A DNA stretch of 64,000 nucleotides from Ignavibacteriales bacterium (GTDB taxonomy: Bacteria > Bacteroidota > Ignavibacteria > Ignavibacteriales > Melioribacteraceae): positions 186,001 to 250,000 of the forward strand of contig JACKAB010000044.1 of the NCBI GenBank assembly GCA_020635285.1, given 5' to 3'. Both the position numbers and the translations under genes were made by a program. Position 1 is the first letter of the stretch. Each line of letters begins with the position of its first letter. Below are positions 9,647 through 18,279 of the stretch, piece by piece. The notes under the pieces are model-generated. The model was not told the origin of the DNA, ran no database searches, and saw nothing but the letters and a program-made list of their open reading frames with translations.

Positions 9647-10423
9647 TTGAACAATCTAAAACGAAAATTAGAATATCATTATAACAAATTTGATGCGAGT
9701 CAGATTTATCCTGATCCATTAATATTTCCGCATAGATTTACAAAAGAATCTGATATAGAAATATCGGCATTTATTTCCAGCATTTTTGCTTATGGAAATG
9801 TAACACAAATAATAAATTCATTAGAGAGAGTTCATACCTTGTTTGGTGAAAGCCCGACAGAATATTTTACAAATTTTAATCCCAAAGATCACAAAGCCTT
9901 TTTAAAAGAATTTAAACACAGATTTTACACCGGAGAAGATGTAAAACATCTGTTCAAAATAATTAAATATTTGATTGAAGAATATGAATCAATCAAGCAT
10001 CTGTTTTTACTTTATCATTTTGATCATGAAAAAAATATTAAAAATTCACTCGCTTCATTCTCACAAAATTTGATTGATATTTCAGAAAGATTAGGCAGGG
10101 GAACAAGGGGAATTAAATTTATGTTCCCTAATCCGCAGAGTGGAAGTGCATGCAAAAGAATGAACTTATTTTTGCGCTGGATGGTTAGAAAAGATGAATT
10201 AGATTTTGGAATTTGGAAAGCTGTAAGAAAAGATCAGCTAGTAATTCCGGTTGATACTCACATTGCCAGAATTAGTCGCGAACTAAGTTTAACAACAAGA
10301 AAAAATGTAAGTTGGCAAATGGCTGAAGAAATAACTGAAAAACTAAAGAAATTCGATTCTAAAGATCCAATAAAATATGATTTTGCTATTTGTCATATTG
10401 GAATAAGGAAGCTGGAATTCTAG
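9647..10423 (+). CDS. TIGR02757 (DUF2400) family protein
   Basis: A 258-residue soluble protein. YPDPLIFPHRF, IEISAFISSIFAYGNV and the end KYDFAICHIGI match my memory of the TIGR02757 family, whose function is not established. The stretch IPVDTHIARISRELSL resembles the VDTHV motif of helix-hairpin-helix DNA glycosylases, so a nucleic-acid role is a reasonable inference. The start is TTG at 9647, one base after the pdxJ stop, suggesting translational coupling. No break. Confidence 0.8.
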   Translation: MNNLKRKLEYHYNKFDASQIYPDPLIFPHRFTKESDIEISAFISSIFAYGNVTQIINSLERVHTLFGESPTEYFTNFNPKDHKAFLKEFKHRFYTGEDVKHLFKIIKYLIEEYESIKHLFLLYHFDHEKNIKNSLASFSQNLIDISERLGRGTRGIKFMFPNPQSGSACKRMNLFLRWMVRKDELDFGIWKAVRKDQLVIPVDTHIARISRELSLTTRKNVSWQMAEEITEKLKKFDSKDPIKYDFAICHIGIRKLEF

Positions 10424-10560
10424 AAAATTTCTAAATAATAGCCTATAAAAAAGATATTAATCTAATAATAAATTTAATTGCATAAAAATCACTAAAAGAT
10501 TATATTTGTGTTTGATTTTTTGTAAATGAAAGTTCTATAAAAATTTGAATGACCTTTTTT

Positions 10561-10646
10561 GCCGGGGTGGCGGAATTGGTAGACGCACTGGACTTAAAAT
10601 CCAGTGGGAGGTTTCTCCCGTGCCGGTTCGAGTCCGGCCCTCGGTA
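10561..10646 (+). tRNA. tRNA-Leu (TAA)
   Basis: Full cloverleaf with a long variable arm (GGGAGGTTTCTCCC). The acceptor arm GCCGGGG pairs with CCTCGGT allowing two G-T pairs; the T arm is GCCGG-TTCGAGT-CCGGC. The anticodon loop CTTAAAA gives anticodon TAA at 10595-10597. CCA is not encoded. Confidence 0.97.
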
Positions 10647-10743
10647 CTAGGTTTTTCAATTTTTTAATGTCATTCCATTTTTACAATTTAATGTTCACCT
10701 CTTAATTTCAAAATGGAAGATTGGTTTTAGCTTTCTAAACACT

Positions 10744-10817
10744 GGGTTCTTAGCTCAGTTGGTTAGAGCGTCTGCTTGACGTGCAGAAGGTCAGAGGTTC
10801 GAATCCTCTAGGACCCA
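10744..10817 (+). tRNA. tRNA-Val (GAC)
   Basis: Acceptor GGGTTCT pairs with AGGACCC; D arm TTAGCTCAGTTGGTTAGAG; anticodon stem TCTGC/GCAGA with loop TTGACGT, anticodon GAC at 10778-10780; T arm AGAGG-TTCGAAT-CCTCT. Discriminator A at 10817; CCA is not encoded. Confidence 0.97.
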
Positions 10818-10825
10818 CAATTGAT

Positions 10826-10848
10826 CGGAGTTTACTCCGTTTTTTTTT
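10826..10848 (+). terminator. Intrinsic terminator after tRNA-Val
   Basis: CGGAGT-TT-ACTCCG stem followed by nine T. It lies only about 10 bases before the thrS start, so thrS may be partly read through or have a start signal inside this stretch. Confidence 0.75.
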
Positions 10849-10857
10849 AAAAGGTAT

Positions 10858-12793
10858 ATGGATAATAAAGTTAAAATAAAATTTCCTGATGGATCTGAAA
10901 AAGAATTTGATAAAGGTATTACATCTTTTCAAATTGCCGAATCAATTTCACCCAGATTAGCCGAAGAAGTGTTGGTTGCTAAAGTTAACTCAAAAATGGT
11001 TGATGTTAACAGTCCAATAAATTCTGATGCAACAATTCAACTTTTCACGTTTAAAGATGAGTTGGGCAAGCACAGTTATTGGCATTCAACTTCTCACTTA
11101 ATGGCCCACGCAATTCAAGCGCTGTATCCAGAGGCAAAGTTTGGAGTTGGTCCGGCTATTGAAGGCGGATTTTATTATGATTTTGATATTAACACAAATT
11201 TAACAGAAGAAGATTTAGTTAAAATTGAAAATAAAATGTTGGAAATTGCTAAAGAGGATAATCCTTTTAAGCGACGAGAATTAAGCAAAGCAGAAGCTTT
11301 AGAATTTTTCAAAAAAGCTGATGACCAATACAAGCTTGAAATTATTAGCGAGCTTGATGAAGAAAGTGAAACAATTAGCCTTTATCACGAAGGTGATTTT
11401 ACAGATTTATGCCTTGGTCCACATATTCCTTCAGCTGGAAAAATTAAATTTGTAAAGTTAATAAATATTTCAGGTTCATACTGGCGCGGAGATGAAAAGA
11501 GACAAAGTTTACAGAGAATTTATGGTGTTTCTTTTCCAAAGAAGAAAATGTTGGATGAACATTTAGAACTTTTAGAAGAAGCAAAAAAACGTGATCATAG
11601 AAAATTAGGTAAACAGCTTGGACTTTTCAGTATTGAGGAAGAGGCTGGTCCGGGGTTAATTTACTGGCATCCAAAAGGTGCAAGTGTTAGAAATACAGTT
11701 GAAAATTTTTGGCGTGAAGCTCATATTAAAAATGGTTATGAATTAGTTTATTCTCCTCACATTGGGAAAAGTTGGTTATGGGAAACAAGCGGTCACCTTG
11801 TAAATTATAAAGACAGCATGTTTGCCCCTATGAAAATTGATGATCAAGATTATTATATTAAACCAATGAACTGTCCGTTCCACATAATGATGTACAAGAC
11901 GGATTTACATTCGTATAGAGATTTACCATTAAGATGGGCAGAATTAGGAACGGTTTACCGATATGAAAAAAGCGGAGTTCTTCACGGACTTTTAAGAGTA
12001 AGAGGATTTACCCAGGATGATGCTCATATTTTTTGTACGCATGACCAAATAGAAGATGAAATCATTGAAGTTATAAGATTCTCTTCCTATATTTGGACTT
12101 CATTTGGTTTTGATAATCTAAAATATTATATATCTACTAAACCATCTGAAAAAGCTGTTGGTGATGACGAACTTTGGGATAAAGCAACTGAAACTCTTAA
12201 AATTGCTTTAAATAAACAAGGCTTAGAATACGAGATAGATGAAGGCGGCGGTGCTTTTTATGGTCCAAAGATTGATATAAAAGTCAAAGATGCACTGCAT
12301 AGAGAATGGCAGATGAGTACAATTCAGTTTGATTTTAATCTGCCTGAAAGATTTGATATGAAATATATTGGCGAAGATGGAAAAGATCATCGTCCATTTA
12401 TGGTACATAGAGCACTGTTTGGTTCTATTGAAAGATTTATGGGAGTTTTAATTGAGCATTACGGCGGAGCATTTCCAACATGGTTAGCTCCAACTCAAGT
12501 TGCAATTATTCCTGTTTCTCAAAACTTTTTAGAATATGCAGAGAAGATTAAGAATATTCTAAAAGAGAAAAAATTTTAGAGTAGAACTTGATGAACGAAA
12601 TGAAAAAATAGGTTATAAAATTAGGGAATGGGAGACTCAAAAAGTTCCATATATGCTAATTTTAGGTGAAAAAGAACAAGAAGCTGGAACTGTTTCAATT
12701 AGGAAACATAAAGAAGGCGACAAAGGTTCTGCAACTGTTGATGAATTTTTAAAATCGATTACTGCAGATATAAATAAATTATCTACTAACTAA
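10858..12793 (+). CDS. thrS: Threonyl-tRNA synthetase (one frameshift near the 3' end)
   Basis: Class II synthetase charging tRNA-Thr. Domains in order: TGS (residues 1-60), the SAD editing domain (HSTSHLMAHAIQ and the zinc-type motif CLGPHIPSAGKI), the catalytic core (motif 2 RWAELGTVYRYEKSGVLHGL; zinc Cys in MNCPFHIMMY; RALFGSIERFMGVLIEHYGG as motif 3), and an anticodon-binding domain. The frame breaks at about 12578 in the run AAAAAATTTT; the next frame gives RVELDERNEKIGYKIREWE and runs to the stop at 12791-12793, restoring about 644 residues. It is followed by infC-rpmI-rplT, a common gene order. The start ATG 10858 follows AAAAGG. Confidence 0.95.
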
Positions 12794-12795
12794 TT

Positions 12796-12801
12796 AGGAG
12801 G
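12796..12801 (+). promoter_or_regulatory. Strong Shine-Dalgarno of infC that fixes an ATC start
   Basis: AGGAGG lies three bases after the thrS stop and five bases before ATC 12807. No ATG, GTG or TTG in the infC frame lies at a usable distance, and translation from ATC gives the usual short N-terminal tail of IF-3. Confidence 0.7.
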
Positions 12802-12806
12802 TTTTC

Positions 12807-13340
12807 ATCGCTCAAGATAAACAGCGTATTAATGAAGAGATTAGGCACCATGAAATAAGATTAATTGGTGCGGATGGTGAACAATTAGGATTGTATTCTT
12901 CAAGAGATGCATTAAAAAAAGCTCAAGAACAAGGTTTAGATCTTATAGAAATTGCTCCACAAGCTAAACCGCCTGTTTGTAAAATTATTGATTTTGGAAA
13001 ATTTCAATATGAACAGCAGAAGAGAGATAAGATACAAAAGAAGAAACAGCACGTTACTGTTTTAAAAGAAATAAGATTGCATCCTAATACTGATACTCAT
13101 GATTTTGAATTTAAATCTCGTCACGCAGAAAAATTTCTTAACGATGGAAATAAGGTGAAAGTTTCTGTTATTTTTAAGGGCAGAGAACTGGCTTATAAAG
13201 ATCACGGTAAAGAATTATTGGTTAAATTTATTGCAAGTTTGGAAGAAGTAGCAATTGTTGAACACGAAATTAAATTTGAAGGCAGAACAATGCATGCAAT
13301 ACTTCAGCCCAAAAAAATTAAAGTAAAAAAGACTAAATAA
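12807..13340 (+). CDS. infC: Translation initiation factor IF-3 with rare ATC start
   Basis: IF-3 binds the 30S subunit and checks initiator tRNA and start-codon pairing. The protein is 177 residues if it starts at ATC 12807: (M)AQDKQRINEEIRHHEIRLIG, then the N domain with GLDLIEIAPQAKPPVCKIID, then the C domain with LHPNTDTHDFEFKSRHAEKFL and KVSVIFKGRE. The next in-frame ATG-type codon lies inside the conserved N domain. Non-AUG starts on infC are well known (AUU in E. coli) and allow IF-3 to repress its own translation. The gene sits in a thrS-infC-rpmI-rplT cluster, 12 bases before rpmI. Confidence 0.93.
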   Translation: MAQDKQRINEEIRHHEIRLIGADGEQLGLYSSRDALKKAQEQGLDLIEIAPQAKPPVCKIIDFGKFQYEQQKRDKIQKKKQHVTVLKEIRLHPNTDTHDFEFKSRHAEKFLNDGNKVKVSVIFKGRELAYKDHGKELLVKFIASLEEVAIVEHEIKFEGRTMHAILQPKKIKVKKTK

Positions 13341-13352
13341 ATAGGTAAAATT

Positions 13353-13544
13353 ATGCCAAAAATGAAAAGTAATAGAGGCGCCGCAAAAACTTTTAGAAAA
13401 ACCGGCTCCGGAAAAATTAAAAGAAATAAAGCGTTCAAATCTCACATACTTACTAAAAAGAGTACAAAGACCAAAAGAGGTTTAAGAAAAGCTACACTTG
13501 TTTCTGATGCTGATTTCAAACGCGTTAAAACAATGATTCAATAA
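13353..13544 (+). CDS. rpmI: 50S ribosomal protein L35
   Basis: A 63-residue basic protein of normal L35 length. MPKMKSNRGAAKTFRKTGSG and the KRNKAFKSHILTKKSTKTKR stretch are typical. It binds 23S rRNA in the large subunit. Twelve bases separate it from infC and 16 from rplT, so the three are one operon. Preceded by TAGGT. Confidence 0.97.
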   Translation: MPKMKSNRGAAKTFRKTGSGKIKRNKAFKSHILTKKSTKTKRGLRKATLVSDADFKRVKTMIQ

Positions 13545-13560
13545 AAGGAGTTTATGTAAA

Positions 13561-13908
13561 ATGCCTAAAGCAAAAAATAATGTTGCGTCTCGCGCACGAA
13601 GAAGAAAAGTATTAAAACTTGCAAAAGGTTACTGGGGTTCACGCAGTAAAGTTTATACTGTTGCTAAACACTCAGTAGAAAAAGGTTTGCAATATGCGTA
13701 CAGAGATAGAAAAAACAAAAAGAGAACTTTTAGAAGTTTATGGATTGTAAGAATTAATGCTGCTGCAAGATTAAACGGAACAACTTATTCACGTTTAATT
13801 TCTGCAATGAGTAAAAAAGGTGTTGATATAAATAGAAAAATTCTTGCTAGCTTAGCAGTTGAAAATCCAAATGCTTTTGCTGATATAGTAAAATTTGTAT
13901 CTGCATAA
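13561..13908 (+). CDS. rplT: 50S ribosomal protein L20
   Basis: A 115-residue L20, complete. The N-terminal basic extension (ASRARRRKVLKLAKGYWGSR) threads into 23S rRNA; the globular end has LWIVRINAAARLNGTTYSR. In many bacteria L20 represses its own operon through the mRNA, but I did not find a clear mimic of the rRNA site upstream. GGAG precedes ATG 13561. A terminator follows. Confidence 0.97.
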   Translation: MPKAKNNVASRARRRKVLKLAKGYWGSRSKVYTVAKHSVEKGLQYAYRDRKNKKRTFRSLWIVRINAAARLNGTTYSRLISAMSKKGVDINRKILASLAVENPNAFADIVKFVSA

Positions 13909-13913
13909 TTTTA

Positions 13914-13964
13914 ACCCCTAAAGATCTCCGTACATTGGTAGATTATATTTAGGGGTATTTTTTT
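13914..13964 (+). terminator. Terminator after rplT
   Basis: ACCCCTAAA (13914-13922) pairs perfectly with TTTAGGGGT (13948-13956), with a 25-base loop region and a T7 run after it. It separates the infC operon from pheS. Confidence 0.75.
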
Positions 13965-13980
13965 AAATTTTAAAATTGTT

Positions 13981-14973
13981 ATGAAAGATAAAATTGAACA
14001 AGTAAAAAAAGATTTTGCAGAGGATACTAAAGCTGTTAATAATTTAGAATTACTTGAAAATCTGCGCATAAAATTCTTTTCCAGAAATGGAATCTTCGCC
14101 CAATTATTTGAAGACTTTAAAGTTTTGCCTAAGGAAGAAAAACCCTTATACGGCAAAGTTCTAAATGAAGAAAAAAATAGTGCTCAAAATATTTTTGATG
14201 AACTCAAAATAAAAATTGAATCAAATTCCAAAGAAGAAAAAGATAATACTGATTTAACCCTTCCTGGACGATCTAATAAAATTGGCGCTTTACACGTACT
14301 CACCCAAACTCTTGATGAGATAAAATCAATCTTCAAGGGATTGGGATTTTCTATTTATACCGGTCCAGAATTAGAATCTGACGAAAATAATTTTGAAATG
14401 CTGAACTTTCCGGACGATCATCCAGCAAGAGATATGCAGGACACATATTTTATCAACGATTCATTTTTATTGCGTACGCACACTTCACCAGTTCAAGTAA
14501 GGTTAATGAAAAGCAGCAAACCTCCTTTTAGAGCAATAATGCCGGGAAGGGTTTATAGAAATGAAGCAATTTCAGCAAAGAGTTATTGCTTGTTTCATCA
14601 AGTTGAGGGTTTGGTTATTGACACTAATGTAACATTTGCAGAGCTAAAAGGAACACTTGTTTATTTTGCAAAACAGCTTTTTGGAGAAGATGTAAAATAT
14701 AGATTCCGGGCAAGCTTTTTTCCATTTACTGAACCAAGCGCCGAAGTTGATATCTGGTGGCAGCCGCAAGGTAAAGAAGGAAAGTGGCTGGAAATATTAG
14801 GCTGTGGAATGGTTGACCCTAATGTTTTAACAAATCTAAATATCGATCCTGAAAAATATATTGGCTATGCATTTGGAATGGGAATTGAAAGAATGGCAAT
14901 GTTAAAATACGGAATTGATGATATTAGACTTTTCTTTGATAACGATAAAAGATTTTTAAATCAATTCAAATAG
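13981..14973 (+). CDS. pheS: Phenylalanyl-tRNA synthetase alpha subunit
   Basis: Catalytic subunit of the alpha2-beta2 PheRS. At 330 residues it is complete: N-terminal coiled-coil arm, then class II motifs TSPVQVRLM, FRAIMPGRVYRNEAISAKS (motif 2), FHQVEGLVID, and GFGMGIERMAML-like motif 3 (AFGMGIERMAMLKYGI). It is followed after 15 bases by pheT. Unlike pheT the reading frame is intact. Confidence 0.97.
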   Translation: MKDKIEQVKKDFAEDTKAVNNLELLENLRIKFFSRNGIFAQLFEDFKVLPKEEKPLYGKVLNEEKNSAQNIFDELKIKIESNSKEEKDNTDLTLPGRSNKIGALHVLTQTLDEIKSIFKGLGFSIYTGPELESDENNFEMLNFPDDHPARDMQDTYFINDSFLLRTHTSPVQVRLMKSSKPPFRAIMPGRVYRNEAISAKSYCLFHQVEGLVIDTNVTFAELKGTLVYFAKQLFGEDVKYRFRASFFPFTEPSAEVDIWWQPQGKEGKWLEILGCGMVDPNVLTNLNIDPEKYIGYAFGMGIERMAMLKYGIDDIRLFFDNDKRFLNQFK

Positions 14974-14988
14974 TTTGAGGAAACAGTT

Positions 14989-17389
14989 TTGATAATCTCG
15001 CTTAATTGGTTAAAAGAATATATTAATTTAGATGGAATTTCTCTTGAAGAAATTGTAGACAAAATTACTACATCCGGTTTAGAAGTTGAAGAAGTAATTG
15101 ATAAGGCAAGCGAACTAAAAAATATAGTAATTGGCAAAGTTGAAGAAACAAAAAAACATCCAAATGCTGATAGGCTTTCCGTTTGTAAAGTTTCTGATGG
15201 TGAAAATATTTTTAACGTGGTTTGCGGAGCTCCTAATGTTAAAGCCGGACAAACTGTTGCCTTTGCAAAAGTTGGAGCAATAATTCCTAATGGTAAATTT
15301 GAAATAAAAGATGCTAAAATTAGGGGCGAAAAATCTTCAGGAATGATTTGTGCCGAAGATGAGCTTGGTTTTTCTGATGACCATGAAGGAATAATGGTTT
15401 TAGATGATAAACTCAAAGCAGGAATTCCTCTTTCTACTGCGTTAAAAATGGATGACATAATCATTGATGTTGCCATAACTCCTAACAGAGCAGATGCGTT
15501 AAGTCATATTGGAATTGCGCGAGATTTAGCGGCAATTTTTAATCGAGAATTACATATTCCAAAAGTCAATTCAAATTATAAAACATGTAAGAAAAATAAT
15601 GACGCAGAAATAATTATTGAAAATGTTGATGGTTGCGCGCGTTATACTGGAGTTGTTGTAAAAAATATCAAGGTTGAAGACTCACCCCAATGGTTAAAAG
15701 ATAGACTTACCAGTATTGGTTTGCGACCAATAAATAATATTGTTGATGTAACAAATTTTGTTCTTCATGAAGTTGGACAGCCTTTGCATGCTTTTGATTT
15801 GGACAAATTAAGCGGAAACAAAATAATTGTAAAGAATTTTGTTGGGGAGGCGAAGTTTACGTCACTTGATTCAAAACAAAGGAGCATGCTCCCAACCGAT
15901 TTGATGATTTGTGATGCTGAAAAACCAGTCGCAATTGCAGGCGTTATGGGTGGCGAAAATTCAGAAGTTACAGCTGAAACTAAAAATATTTTGATTGAAA
16001 GTGCTTATTTTAATCCTTCTTCTGTTAGAAAAACAGCAAAACATTTATCATTATCCTCAGATGCTTCATACAGATTTGAAAGAGGGTTGATCCAAACGGG
16101 ACAATGTTTGCGGCTTTAAGATCAGCTGAATTGATTAAAGAAATTACTAACGGTGAAATTGTTGATGATGTTATTGACGTTTATCCAAACAAAATTATTG
16201 AAAAAAATTAAGTGTAAGATTTGCCAGGGGTTGATAAAATTTTAGGATTTAAAATTGAGAAAGAGCAGATCAAGGCAATTTTAAGCGGATTAAGATTTTC
16301 AATAATAAATGAAGATGACGAAAAAAAAATATCAGTTAAAGTTCCAACTTTTAGAAACGATATTGAACGTGAAATTGATTTGATTGAAGAAATTGTCAGA
16401 ATTTTTGGATTTGATGGAATTCCACCTGTTGATAATATTTCGCTTGCATTAAATAAAAAGGTAGATGAAACTGAATTTGAAGATTCAATAAGAAATAAAT
16501 TGGTCGGATATGGCTTTAATGAAGTTATTAGCAATTCATTGATAAGTGATGAAAAAACAATTAATTACGACTCTTCAATTAAAGTATTAAATCCGCAAAG
16601 CAGTGAAATGTCTCGATTAAGAACTTCTTTACTTCCTGGAATGTTGTTGAACATTTCAAGAAATATTAAAATTAAAGAAGACAATTTACAATTATTTGAG
16701 ATCGGTCAAGTTTTTTCATCAAACAAAGAAATTATTAATTCTTTTGATGATATTAATGAAAATGAGAATTTAATTTTGGCAATTTCCGGAAACCGAACAA
16801 ACTCTTCTTGGTACCAAAAGAGGAGGCTTTTGATTTATACGATTTGATTGGATTTAGTGATGAATTATTTTCCTCATTAAATATTAATAAAAATTTTTTT
16901 GAAGATTATAAACCATTAGATTCTGAAATATTTGAAAATGGCTATGCTCAATTGTTAAATAACCATCAAATTGGTTTAGCCGGTAAGTTAAACAAAACTA
17001 TTTTGGAGAAGTTTGATATAAGCAAAGATGTTTTTATAATTGAACTTAATTTAAGCAAGTTAAAAATAGAGAAAAAGAGATTCAACAAATTCACTCCATT
17101 ATTAAAGTACCCAAAAGTGTACCGTGATTTTGGTTTTGTTTTAGACAAAAAAATATCATATAATGAGGTCGTTAAAACAATAAAAGAAAGTAGTTCAAAG
17201 TTGTTGAAAAATGTAAAATTATTTGATATCTTTGAAAGTGAAAGTTTAGGTTCGGATAAAAAGAGCCTTGCATTTCAATTAGAATATTTTGATGAAACCA
17301 AAACTTTGCGTGAAGATGAAATTGATTCTGAGTTTTGGAAAACTATTGAAGTTGTAAAAAATAAATTAAACGCTGAATTAAGAGGTTAA
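14989..17389 (+). CDS. pheT: Phenylalanyl-tRNA synthetase beta subunit (four frameshifts)
   Basis: Editing and tRNA-binding subunit of PheRS. From TTG 14989: MIISLNWLKEYINL, an EMAP/OB tRNA-binding region (KHPNADRLSVCKV and VVCGAPNVKAGQ), the B3/B4 editing domain (GLRPINNIVDVTNFVLHEVG, PLHAFDLDKL), B5 (FKIEKEQIKAILSGLRF, IDLIEEIVRIFG), a core-like part, and the anticodon-binding FDX domain at the end (KYPKVYRDFGFVLDK). Breaks are near 16088 (SYRFERG to VDPNGT), near 16203 (A run), near 16230 (G4 run), and near 16815. Joined length about 800 residues is normal. As the cell needs this protein, the breaks are best explained as sequencing errors. Confidence 0.93.
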
Positions 17390-17391
17390 TT

Positions 17392-17709
17392 GTGAGTGAG
17401 ACTTCAAAATACGATTTGTTTATGAAGGAAATTGAATCGTTAGAAAAAGAGGTTCAGGGTTATGTTGTTGGGGCTGAAAAAGTTGAAGGCGAAAAAAGTA
17501 TTCTCCAACAAAAAGTTGATAGTTTATCTAAAGAGAATGATGTTCTTGTATTAAAGATAAAAGAGTTAGAAAGAAAGTTAAATACAGTTGAAGAAAAAGC
17601 AGCAAATACTAATTTTACAAAAACTAATTTAGATGGTTCTGAAAGAGAAAATCTTAAAGTACAAATTGATGATTTAATTTCACGAATAGATTATCATATT
17701 AGATCATAG
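17392..17709 (+). CDS. Coiled-coil protein between pheT and zapA
   Basis: A 105-residue acidic/basic helical protein starting with GTG at 17392, two bases after the pheT stop. Heptad-like spacing runs from about residue 10 to 75 (EIESLEKEVQ, KSILQQKVDSLSKENDVLVLK in pieces), consistent with one long coiled coil; the C-terminus is VQIDDLISRIDYHI. Placed just before zapA, it may be a ZapB-like division-ring partner, but this is inferred from position and shape only. Confidence 0.7.
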   Translation: MSETSKYDLFMKEIESLEKEVQGYVVGAEKVEGEKSILQQKVDSLSKENDVLVLKIKELERKLNTVEEKAANTNFTKTNLDGSERENLKVQIDDLISRIDYHIRS

Positions 17710-17759
17710 TTTTATTAATAAGTGTAGTGCTCAAGAAGTTTAGGTAAAGAATAGACAAA

Positions 17760-18059
17760 ATGTCAGAAAAAAAGAAGCTTAAAGTAAAAATATTTGATAA
17801 AGAATTTTCGTTGCTAGTAGAAAATCAAGAGATTGCGACTGAGTTGGCTAATTATGTAAATAAAATAATGGATGAAACTAAACAAGAACTTAAAGACCAG
17901 CCGACTGAAACTATTGCCATAATTGCGGCATTAAATATTGCATATGACCTATCTGTTGAGAAGAATAAATTTAGAGAATTTAGTATACAAGCAACTGATA
18001 AAATAAAAAGAATAAAGCTACTTTTAGAAAAAGCTGATATAGAGTCCATTCCATCGTAA
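17760..18059 (+). CDS. zapA: Cell division protein ZapA
   Basis: A 99-residue protein that bundles FtsZ filaments at mid-cell. The beta-hairpin start (KLKVKIFDKEFSLLVE) followed by a helix with LANYVNKIMDETK and a C-terminal coiled coil (IIAALNIAYDLSVEKNKF) is the ZapA fold. It is followed at once by the 6S RNA gene and then by rny, an order I recall from Bacteroidota; in E. coli too the 6S gene lies next to zapA. Confidence 0.9.
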   Translation: MSEKKKLKVKIFDKEFSLLVENQEIATELANYVNKIMDETKQELKDQPTETIAIIAALNIAYDLSVEKNKFREFSIQATDKIKRIKLLLEKADIESIPS

Positions 18060-18064
18060 AATTT

Positions 18065-18251
18065 CCGCACTGTCAATTCACATTATGAAAAACTAACAAA
18101 GTGAATTAGGGTTTCTGACTCACGTTGTGTATTACAGGCCTCACCTCAATTTATTGGGGCTCCGTTTACGGACTAGTGGAAGTAAAAAGCATCGGGCAGT
18201 TACCCACATTATCAAAGGATGAGTTTTTCCATCCTGGATTGACAGTTGCGG
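18065..18251 (+). ncRNA. ssrS: 6S RNA
   Basis: About 187 nt. The two ends form the closing stem: CCGC-A-CTGTCAAT at 18065-18077 pairs with ATTGACAG-TT-GCGG ending at 18251, with only a one-base bulge. Inside, complementary purine/pyrimidine arms such as GCCTCACC and GGGGCTCC flank a central open region, as expected of the promoter-like bubble that binds sigma-70 RNA polymerase. A T-rich stretch (GTTTTTATTCTGTTTTT) follows for termination. Location directly after zapA is the classic 6S context. The exact ends and the bubble need a covariance model to confirm. Confidence 0.8.
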
Positions 18252-18279
18252 TTTTTATTCTGTTTTTATGGAGGGTAAT

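Noticed and set aside
10858..17389. Broken thrS and pheT as pseudogenes
   Set aside because: Both are single essential genes in their normal operons; the breaks are one-base indels in homopolymers and full reading resumes in another frame.
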